Positions 8,993 through 15,214 of a stretch of 16,288 bases of DNA are shown piece after piece (within the stretch, counting starts at the first letter, position 1; each line of letters begins with the position of its first letter). The notes under the pieces were generated by a model that worked only from the letters and a program-made list of their open reading frames with translations, had not been told where the DNA came from and made no database searches. The position numbers and the translations under genes are program-made. The stretch covers positions 1 through 16,288 of the forward strand of contig JAHFQG010000014.1 of NCBI GenBank assembly GCA_023266415.1, written 5' to 3'. The stretch comes from Francisellaceae bacterium. Its GTDB lineage: Bacteria; Pseudomonadota; Gammaproteobacteria; Berkiellales; Berkiellaceae.

Positions 8993-9706
8993 TTAGCTTG
9001 GGTAATTGTCTAAATCACCGATACCTTGATCACCGGATTGTTGGCTATTACGTCGTTGCAGGTAGGCGTCTCGAATAAAGATATATTCATCAACGGAAGC
9101 GGCATCGATGGCTTTTTCTTTGTCTAACAAATCGGCTCGTTTGCTGATAGCATCAATGGCGAGCAGTACATGGCGGGTTTTATCCGATTCTAGATAAGGG
9201 TATATGCTCATATAATAGTCAGTTCCCAAACCAACTGTGTCTCGAACGGTGCTGGGGCCTAAAATGGGCAACATGAGGTAAGAGGATTCTTTATAGCCCC
9301 ATTGTGCGAGGGTGAGGCCAAAATCTTGGCGTTTGTGGGGTAAGCCCAATTCGGTGGCTGGATCTGCGAAGCCTAGAAAGCCGATGGTGGAATTCACCAC
9401 AAACCGGGTACCGCTGATACAAGCTTCTGGGAAATTGGCTTGGAGTAAGTTATTGGAGGTATTAGACAGCTCTTTTAAGTTGCCAAAAAAATTACTAATG
9501 CCGGTTTGAGCGGCATTGGGCAGAATGAATTGGTACCCTTTGGCCAGAGGTTTGAAAATAAACCGGTCGAATTGCTTGTTGAAGCGATAGATACCTCGAT
9601 TAACACGTTCGAAGGGATCATACTGAGCGGTGTCGATATCGGCAGAGACGAGTCCGTTTAATAGTAACCCACAAAGCCCCAACGCACATTTTTTAGAGAA
9701 ATTCAT
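8993..9706 (-). CDS. mlaA: MlaA (VacJ) family outer-membrane lipid-asymmetry protein
   Basis: A 237-residue protein of the MlaA/VacJ family, which removes misplaced phospholipids from the outer leaflet of the outer membrane and passes them to periplasmic MlaC. The family core YDPFERVNRGIYRFNKQFD (from about residue 28), then PNAAQTGISNFFGNL and DFGLTLAQWG and LPILGPSTVRD, is well conserved. I start at ATG 9706, where AAGGA lies 7 bases upstream. A 42-codon in-frame extension upstream translates the terminator and palindrome and is rejected. The signal peptide ends at about VSA|D (residue 22) without a lipobox cysteine, unlike E. coli MlaA, which is a lipoprotein. It heads the run leading to the regulator and secretion genes. 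No mlaBCDEF genes are in the window. Confidence 0.93.
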   Translation of the reverse strand: MNFSKKCALGLCGLLLNGLVSADIDTAQYDPFERVNRGIYRFNKQFDRFIFKPLAKGYQFILPNAAQTGISNFFGNLKELSNTSNNLLQANFPEACISGTRFVVNSTIGFLGFADPATELGLPHKRQDFGLTLAQWGYKESSYLMLPILGPSTVRDTVGLGTDYYMSIYPYLESDKTRHVLLAIDAISKRADLLDKEKAIDAASVDEYIFIRDAYLQRRNSQQSGDQGIGDLDNYPS

Positions 9707-9757
9707 AACCACATCCTTATGTGAACCAGATGATATGACTATACGCAAAAAGCAGGT

Positions 9758-9781
9758 AAAAAAAAAGCCCTTGTTCAGGGC
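9758..9781 (-). terminator. Rho-independent terminator of the porin gene
   Basis: On the minus strand GCCCT - GAACA - AGGGC forms a five-base-pair GC-rich hairpin followed directly by nine T residues. It lies 83 bases past the porin stop codon and 52 bases before the mlaA start, so it should separate the two transcripts. Confidence 0.75.
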
Positions 9782-9786
9782 ACCGC

Positions 9787-9806
9787 GGGCGAGGCACGCC
9801 TCGCCC
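9787..9806. repeat. GC-rich palindrome, probably a dispersed intergenic repeat
   Basis: The arms GGGCGAGGC (9787-9795) and GCCTCGCCC (9798-9806) are perfect reverse complements around a two-base AC spacer, and the right arm is followed by CCTACAATA. Flanks of this kind (GTAGGGGCG plus a hairpin) belong to small repeats scattered in many bacterial genomes, so I expect more copies elsewhere, but only one is in this window. It lies 5 bases upstream, in transcription order, of the terminator hairpin and may strengthen it. Confidence 0.6.
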
Positions 9807-9863
9807 CTACAATAATACCCGCATTGTATCATGAGTAGGGGTCAGGCTCGGGTCCAGCAGAGT

Positions 9864-11093
9864 TTACCAATTAACCTGGGCACGCAATCCGAAGGCATCT
9901 AGGTCAACTCCGGCGGGTTTATGAGCCCGAACGTAGTTCGCCAAGATACGCATATTAGCGGTATACCACCAGGACAAACCGAGGGTGACGTTATGTTCCG
10001 TACCAGCACCGACCACGGTGTTAGCCCCCACTTGGTCGCCCAAAGAGGCCATACTATAGCGAGCACTGACTTCCCAGGCACCGTTTTTGCTTGTGGGTTT
10101 CACGCCACCGAAGGTGCCACTGCGTGAATCGTAGGGGCGTTCTTCGCCGGTTAAGACATAGCCAGCCATGAGGCTATAGCCATCATAATCAAGGTTATTG
10201 CCATAAAAAGCGTTACGATTAAGGTGTAAGTTTTGATATTCACCCATGACGACCAGGGGGCCCATTTTAGAGGCGGCTTCCAAGCCAAGGGTATAATATT
10301 TATCTACCCCTAAAATACTGCCGGTACTGAGAGTAGAAGTACTCCGGGCGCGTAATTCAGGTGCGGTTGAAAAAACGAGGGCATTACGACGGTGATTGCT
10401 AGAGCACATGCCAGAAATTCCCATATGCCAGACTTCATGAGTGGTTTGGATGGGTGCAAAGGCAGCCCGACCGACGATGCGGAGGGGATCACTACCGGTT
10501 GTGGTTGTACTACCCGATTGGAGCACATCGTCACTGGGGTTAAAGAATCCGCCCATGAGTGACACATTTTCAAACATCTGGGTTTCGCCATACACCCCGA
10601 TACCGTAACCAGGGTATAGGGCAGTGGTCATGAGGGAGCGTTCCATGAAGAACAGGTTTAAGCTGCTGGTGGTATCTTCTAAGCCCAAGGGAATATATAT
10701 TTGGCCGACAGAGACGTAAGATTTATCGAATCCGACATATCCGATATAGGCATCGTTTAGCGTGGTGGTATTGTTAGTTACATTACCAAAATCGATGGAA
10801 AGCCCGTAGAACCAATTGTTTCCAACCCCACCGGACACATCTAAGAAAGCACGGCGAATGTTTGTGCCACTGGGGAATCCGCTGCGATCGGATTGGCTCC
10901 CGGTGAATACCGCGCCGTCTAACTGCAACCGACCACCCAGCTGAAACCAGTATTCGCTGTTACGGTCTGTGATTTGAACACCACCACCGCTGCTAACACG
11001 TTCGCTCATTTCAGCCGCAAAAGTTGGTTTGCTTACTATCGTAGCGAACCCCATAACAGCAATGGCTGTCAAATGTTTCTTGATCTTCAACAT
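9864..11093 (-). CDS. OprP/OprO-type (Porin_O_P family) outer-membrane porin
   Basis: A 409-residue beta-barrel protein. The signal peptide is MLKIKKHLTAIAVMGF followed by a short segment ending FAA|E at about residue 27. Alternating aromatic and polar strands follow: FQLGGRLQLDGAVF, IRRAFLDVSGGVGNNWFYGL, SYVSVGQIYIPLGLED and, near the end, AWEVSARYSMASLGD and LGLSWWYTANMRILANYVR. The segments RRAFLDVSG, VGQIYIPLGLE and the MERSLM region are typical of the phosphate/pyrophosphate porin family; whether it selects phosphate cannot be told here. The chain ends in QVNW, an aromatic C-terminus as outer-membrane proteins need for assembly. ATG 11093 has AGGAGAGA a few bases upstream; a GTG 13 codons earlier (11132) is a less likely start. 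A transcript would begin in the A/T-rich stretch 11094-11221, where I see no convincing promoter. Confidence 0.88.
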   Translation of the reverse strand: MLKIKKHLTAIAVMGFATIVSKPTFAAEMSERVSSGGGVQITDRNSEYWFQLGGRLQLDGAVFTGSQSDRSGFPSGTNIRRAFLDVSGGVGNNWFYGLSIDFGNVTNNTTTLNDAYIGYVGFDKSYVSVGQIYIPLGLEDTTSSLNLFFMERSLMTTALYPGYGIGVYGETQMFENVSLMGGFFNPSDDVLQSGSTTTTGSDPLRIVGRAAFAPIQTTHEVWHMGISGMCSSNHRRNALVFSTAPELRARSTSTLSTGSILGVDKYYTLGLEAASKMGPLVVMGEYQNLHLNRNAFYGNNLDYDGYSLMAGYVLTGEERPYDSRSGTFGGVKPTSKNGAWEVSARYSMASLGDQVGANTVVGAGTEHNVTLGLSWWYTANMRILANYVRAHKPAGVDLDAFGLRAQVNW

Positions 11094-11221
11094 TCTAATG
11101 TCTCTCCTGACTAAACGCTCACATGGGCGCACGATTTAAAGAATCCCAACGGCAATCCCAGCCATTGTAAAGCATCTTTTCAAATGAAAAAAGGGGGAAA
11201 GAGAAATTTTTCTTTTTGTTG

Positions 11222-11338
11222 TTATTCATTCAACAAACTATACCATCTATATAAACAGTGCTCATGTACGATGAATAAGGCCATGAGTATCATTATCCAG
11301 AACAAGAGGGCCAAGATAATAAAACCTTGAGTTCGCAT
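11222..11338 (-). CDS. 38-residue prepilin-like membrane peptide (PilX/GspK-like N-terminus)
   Basis: A small frame starting at ATG 11338 with AGGGGA exactly 6 bases upstream, the best ribosome binding site in this region. It reads MRTQG followed by FIILALLFWIMILMALFIV and a short tail ending YSLLNE. A short basic leader ending in Gly, then Phe and a long hydrophobic helix without Glu at position 5, is the pattern of PilX minor pilins and GspK pseudopilins. Those proteins are normally much longer (GspK about 300 residues). The start overlaps the end of the preceding prepilin gene by 46 bases in another frame, as in many minor-pilin operons. It may be a real small membrane peptide or the truncated head of a lost gene; the frame shows nothing pilin-like after the stop. 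Confidence 0.55.
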   Translation of the reverse strand: MRTQGFIILALLFWIMILMALFIVHEHCLYRWYSLLNE

Positions 11339-11733
11339 GGGTGTTCCCCTGTTTTAAAGAATATTTTTCGCACTTTTTCGCCGTTGAGGCTGATTTCCAA
11401 AAGTAAAAGTGAGGGCTCTTCGGGGAATTGTCGCCAATGCCAGGTGTGAATAGTCGAAACCACTTCGTTTGTTTGTCCCCCTATTTCTTTTCGATACAAG
11501 GCATTTTTTTCTCCCAAAAACCACCGAACATGAGACGGTAGGGGTTTTTGTGCTAAGTCAGCTCGCAGTTGATTTTCCACACGCCGCAAGTTAAGTTCGT
11601 CGTCTAAATGTGAGTATGATTGTTTTAAGGGGGAGACAAGGCTTAAATAGTAAAATACGGCTGTGGATAATAAAATACTGGCACAAACCAGGCTGAGGGA
11701 CATTTCTAAGAGGGAAAAACCCGCTTGAAACAA
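11293..11733 (-). CDS. Type IV prepilin-like protein (PilW/GspJ-like)
   Basis: The sequence QAG|FSLLEMSLSLVCASILLSTAVFYY is a textbook prepilin cleavage/methylation motif. Gly at -1, Phe at +1 and Glu at +5 are followed by a hydrophobic helix that would anchor the subunit until a PilD-type peptidase releases it. About 120 residues of globular domain follow (LDDELNLRRVENQLRADLAQ, then a beta-rich part with two Cys near the end), a layout like PilW/GspJ but shorter. The start is unclear. TTG 11733 gives a normal five-residue leader but has no close ribosome binding site. ATG 11808 and ATG 11781 give long leaders of 30 and 21 residues. It overlaps a small frame on each side, and the M61 gene lies upstream on the same strand. 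Confidence 0.72.
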   Translation of the reverse strand: MFQAGFSLLEMSLSLVCASILLSTAVFYYLSLVSPLKQSYSHLDDELNLRRVENQLRADLAQKPLPSHVRWFLGEKNALYRKEIGGQTNEVVSTIHTWHWRQFPEEPSLLLLEISLNGEKVRKIFFKTGEHPCELKVLLSWPSCSG

Positions 11734-11756
11734 ACCATTGTCTGGTATCGTACCTT

Positions 11757-11954
11757 CTATGACAGAATTTTGGCACACCATATGGGGTGTTGCGTATATT
11801 GTTCGCATAATTGTTGTTGTTTTAAATGATGTTGTTCTTGTACAGCGTGCATTACTTTTTGTTCATGATAATAGAGGGTATGATGCGCTTTAGAGGAAAA
11901 ACCTATTACGATGGTTAGCATCATACACGCCAGGCTAATTTCTAATGAAGTGAT
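11757..11954 (-). pseudogene. Small prepilin-like frame without a normal start (PilV/GspI-like remnant?)
   Basis: Directly after the M61 stop codon a frame open from 11978 to 11757 reads N-ITSLEISLACMMLTIVIGF, then a polar tail rich in His and Gln (QEQHHLKQQQL). ITSLE aligns with mature pilin residues 1-5, with Glu at +5, and the hydrophobic stretch fits an anchor helix. The residue before it is Asn, not the Gly needed for cleavage, and there is no ATG, GTG or TTG before the motif. GGGAG lies 6 bases before an ATC codon at 11954, a very rare start; the first ATG (11924) comes after the motif. Its position before a PilW-like frame fits the pilV/gspI place in a minor-pilin operon. I treat it as a decayed or unusually started minor pilin. 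Confidence 0.4.
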
Positions 11955-11955
11955 A

Positions 11956-12507
11956 TTACTCTCCCATCCATGATTTTCTCAAAGCCAATACATTGGGGGC
12001 GGGGTTTTCTTGTAAGGTGAGGGAGGCGGCCTCTTTTTGGGGGGCTCGAAACGCAATATCAAAGCATAGAAGGCGATCATCCCGCATAACATGCAAGGGC
12101 ATGATTTTATCGCAGCCCACGTTTTTTCGCACATTTTTGTAATGACAATCACTGAACGCAATGCCATCGAGCGCAATTAAGGTATCTCCCGTGGCAACAC
12201 CCACTCGGTGGGCTTCCCCCCCAGTTTGTACATAGGTTACAACATAATTAAGATCAAAACGAAGATCCCACCCGCCTGCTTTTTGCTTTTTTGCTGCTTT
12301 GAATGTTAATGTTATCCCGGCAGTGGCTAGCCACTCAGCTAAAGGCAGTTCGCTGGCTTCGTTCAGCCATTGATGCAAATTGTCTGATAAAAGTGTCGAA
12401 TAAGATCGAAGCATTTTTTCTAGTGCGTCCTCAGGCACGCCCTTTTGCGTCGCACCATAATTTTTCCATAAATATCGCATGACATCATCCAGTGATGTTT
12501 TTGGCAT
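11956..12507 (-). pseudogene. C-terminal fragment of M61-family peptidase (PDZ part)
   Basis: An open frame of 183 codons that continues the M61 protein in another frame. It opens with KTSLDDVMRYLWKNYG, a segment normally found about 30 residues after the DEN motif of the catalytic domain. Then comes GVPEDALEKMLRSYS, the ELPLAEWLATAGI segment and a PDZ domain (about residues 75-140, with GGEAHRVGVATGDTLIALDG). The end, ALRKSWMGE, looks like a natural M61 C-terminus. An ATG exists at 12507, inside the end of the upstream frame, without a good ribosome binding site. If made, this piece would have no zinc site and could not be a peptidase alone. Confidence 0.8.
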
Positions 12508-13630
12508 TGTTCATATTTTCATCAGGTTGGTAAAATTTAATCCAGGCGTCCCAGCTGGCATCTGAGAGGCTTTGTTTTTTCTGCCCGGGGGCTTCCGTCA
12601 CGCGCGTGATGGTTTTTTCGAGGCATTCGAGGTATTGAGGCACAGTTATCACGCCTGAGCGCAATAAGGCCAAATCGTCGTAATAAGCGGTAAAGCCTTC
12701 TACCATCCAGAGTTGGCGTGTTAGGGCAGGGGTTGACAGGTTATAGGGTAAAAAGACCGCAGGTTTGATGCGTTTGACATTCCATAGATGGAAATATTCG
12801 TGGCTGAGTAGCCCTAATACCGTACGAGCATCCTTTGATAATTTTCCTTTTTCAGCGGGCATTTGGTGCCGTGCTATTTGACACGCAGAACTATTCCGAT
12901 GCTCAAGCCCCCCGTAACCTTTATGGGACAAAGACAGCAAAAAAAGATACTCTTGAATGGCTTTTGGTTCGCCAAATAACTGTTGTTGATAGGCGCATAC
13001 TTTTTGCATTTCAGCACATAACCGCTTTAAAGATCCGTAGTGTTTGCCGGTTACCACGATTTTGTGAGGAATATCCCCCACTTGGAAGGATGCTTCTTCA
13101 AAATGGCCAATTTCCAGGGGGTAGTCGATGAGAGAGGCATAATTGGGGGCAACAAATACACCTAAGTCCCCTTGTTCTGTTGGATGCGCTGGTAAGGCAG
13201 TGGCGATTTTCCAGGTGTGATAGGCCTCCCCTTCTGGACGCTTGAAACGCACCCAAGTTTCTGCCTCTTCTTGTCCTATCACCACCAAAAAAATGCGTCC
13301 TCCGTCTAAAAACGCGTGGGTGGTATCAAAATGGGCACCGCGCACCGAATAATCCCAGGCGTAGAGGGTATATTTGAGTGTTAAAGGGCCGGCAGTAGGG
13401 GCACAAGTCCACGTACTATTGTCAGGTTTAGTGACGGCCACAGGTTTGCCCTGACTGCTGGCCTCAAACGTCATCACATGTTTGGCAAGTTCTCGAATGA
13501 GATAGCTTCCGGGGATCCAGCGGGCCATTTGGACGGTTTGTCCGGCAGGGTTTGGGTTGGGAATGGTGAGGGTGACTTGCACCACATGCGCCCCTGGATC
13601 GGATAATGCTACTTGGTACTCTAATATCAT
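12485..13630 (-). pseudogene. N-terminal and catalytic part of M61 (glycyl aminopeptidase-like) peptidase, frame broken
   Basis: About 380 codons of an M61 metallopeptidase. An N-terminal beta domain (MARWIPGSYLIRELAKHV) is followed by the catalytic domain with YGGLEHRNS, the zinc motif HEYFHLWNVKRIKP (about residues 277-290) and the third ligand in EGFTAYYDD (Glu about 311). Conservation ends at WIKFYQPDENMNN (about 364-376); six unrelated codons and a TGA follow. The family normally runs on with a YYxKG segment into a C-terminal PDZ domain, which here lies in another frame. Complete M61 proteins are about 590-620 residues; these two pieces give about 565. The ATG at 13630 shares ATGA with the glpK stop, so translation is coupled. 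A TTG ten codons upstream is not supported. Confidence 0.85.
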
Positions 13631-15105
13631 GCTTGAACTTTCCCAATGGCCTGTATCCAATGATGGTACAACTGCTGTCGTTCAATGTCACCCATATGAG
13701 GCTCGAATTGTTTTTCAGGTTTCCAAAATTGGGTGATATCTGATAGTTGTTTAAATAACCCACATCCAAGTCCTGCTAAAAAAGCGGCGCCCAGGGCGGT
13801 GGTTTCATACACGGTGGGACGGGCGATGGGCATGTGTAAAATATCGGCCAACGTTTGAGTAAACCAGTTATTAGTCACCATACCGCCATCGACGCGGAGG
13901 GTTTGGAGGGGTTGGGCGGTGTCTTTATAAACGGCTTCCAGCAAATCGCGGGTGGAAAAACACACGGCTTCTAGGGTGGCTCGTACAATATGAGCTGTGG
14001 TGGTATCACGCGTTATGCCAAAAATGGCACCGCGGGCTTTGGCGTTCCAATAGGGGGCCCCTAAGCCAGTGAAGGCGGGTACAACCACCACACCGCCACT
14101 GGAGGGGATTGACATAGCCAGACGTTCTGTATCAGCCGCTGTTGGAATGATTTTCAAACCATCGCGTAACCATTGAACAGCAGCCCCTGCAATGAAAATA
14201 CTACCTTCGAGGGCATACGTGGTTTTGCCTTTGAGGCGATAAGCGGTGGTGGAAAGCAGTTGATGTGTGGAGGTAATGGGGGTATCTCCGGTATTGACCA
14301 CCAAAAAACAGCCGGTTCCGTAGGTACTTTTCACCATGCCAGGTTGGATACATGCTTGTCCGATGGTAGCGGCTTGTTGGTCGCCAATGAGGGCACAGAT
14401 GGGGATGGCGTGGCCTAACACGGCGGCATTGGTGATGCCGAATGTATCGGCGGAATCTTTGACTTCCGGGAGCATAGCGCGGGGGATTTTAAAGAGGGTG
14501 AGGAGTTCCTCATCCCAAGTTTGGGTATGGATATTAAAGAGGGCGGTACGGGAAGCATTGGTGGCATCGGTAGCATGCACTGCGCCACCGGTGAGTCGCC
14601 ACAATAAAAAAGTATCGATGGTACCAAACAGGCATTCGCCCTTTTCGGCGGCTTCACGCACTCCGGGTATTTTGTCTAAAACCCAAGCAATTTTGGTGGC
14701 GGAGAAATAAGGATCGAGGAGCAAACCCGTTTTTTGGGCTACGATTGGTTCGATGCCCTCGTTTTTGAGGGCTTGGCAAATGTCACTGGTACGGCGATCT
14801 TGCCAGACAATGGCATTATAAACTGGGATCCCGGTTTTTTTGTGCCAGATGCAGGTGGTTTCGCGTTGATTGCTGATGCCAATGGCGAGGATATCTTGCG
14901 GTGCAACATGGCTTTGTTGAATAGCTTCTTTTGTTACTTTTAAGGTAGTTTGCCAAATTTCTTCTAAATTGTGTTCTACCCACCCGTTATACGGGAAATA
15001 TTGGGGAAATTCTTGTTGGACGGTGTTTACGCGCTCTCCGGTTTCGGTGAACAAGAGAGCCCGAGAGCTGGTGGTGCCTTGGTCGATGGACAAAAGATAG
15101 CGCAT
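13627..15105 (-). CDS. glpK: Glycerol kinase
   Basis: Cytosolic FGGY-family kinase of 492 residues, full length, that converts glycerol and ATP to sn-glycerol 3-phosphate. The N-terminal phosphate-binding loop DQGTTSSRA (8-16), the glycerol-contacting segments SNQRETT (78-84) and NAIVWQDRRT (97-106), the catalytic GDQQAA (Asp 242) and GLGAPYWNAKARGAI are all present. FGGY-type signatures near VDGGMVTNNWFTQTLADIL and TALGAAFLAG close the second domain. The start is fixed by GGGAGA 6 bases before the ATG. It is divergent from glpD, whose product oxidises the kinase product, and its stop overlaps the M61 start. No glpF facilitator or glpR repressor is seen in the window. Confidence 0.97.
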   Translation of the reverse strand: MRYLLSIDQGTTSSRALLFTETGERVNTVQQEFPQYFPYNGWVEHNLEEIWQTTLKVTKEAIQQSHVAPQDILAIGISNQRETTCIWHKKTGIPVYNAIVWQDRRTSDICQALKNEGIEPIVAQKTGLLLDPYFSATKIAWVLDKIPGVREAAEKGECLFGTIDTFLLWRLTGGAVHATDATNASRTALFNIHTQTWDEELLTLFKIPRAMLPEVKDSADTFGITNAAVLGHAIPICALIGDQQAATIGQACIQPGMVKSTYGTGCFLVVNTGDTPITSTHQLLSTTAYRLKGKTTYALEGSIFIAGAAVQWLRDGLKIIPTAADTERLAMSIPSSGGVVVVPAFTGLGAPYWNAKARGAIFGITRDTTTAHIVRATLEAVCFSTRDLLEAVYKDTAQPLQTLRVDGGMVTNNWFTQTLADILHMPIARPTVYETTALGAAFLAGLGCGLFKQLSDITQFWKPEKQFEPHMGDIERQQLYHHWIQAIGKVQA

Positions 15106-15127
15106 AAATATTCTCCCACATTGTGGC

Positions 15128-15167
15128 GCAAGCTGATTTTAGGCACAATATCTTTTAAGTGCAAGCT
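15128..15167. promoter_or_regulatory. Pair of direct repeats in the glpK/glpD spacer, possible operator
   Basis: GCAAGCT occurs at 15128-15134 and again at 15161-15167, 33 bases apart (three helical turns), preceded by GC and GT respectively. One copy covers part of the glpK -35 box and the other lies near the expected glpK start point. That spacing and placement fit two operator half-sites for one regulator, but seven bases can recur by chance. Confidence 0.25.
15136..15164 (-). promoter_or_regulatory. Probable glpK promoter
   Basis: On the minus strand TTGCAC (15159-15164) and TAAAAT (15136-15141, five of six consensus bases) are 17 bases apart, ending about 30 bases before the glpK ATG. 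On the plus strand TTGTGG (15121-15126) and CACAAT (15144-15149), also 17 apart, could be an overlapping weak promoter for glpD. Confidence 0.5.
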
Positions 15168-15214
15168 CGGAGACATTCCGGCACCCGTAGGGATCCAGAG
15201 GGAGATTTTGTATC

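Noticed and set aside
9707..9832. In-frame 42-codon extension of mlaA upstream
   Set aside because: It translates the terminator hairpin and palindrome, and the ATG at 9706 has AAGGA at good spacing followed by a signal peptide.
11094..11221. Promoter for the porin in the A/T-rich gap
   Set aside because: TACAAT and TTGAAA are present on the minus strand but not at a workable spacing, and I could not pair any two good hexamers.
12485..12507. Programmed frameshift or a single sequencing error in the M61 gene
   Set aside because: No slippery site is evident, and a conserved segment between the two motifs is missing, which neither explanation accounts for.
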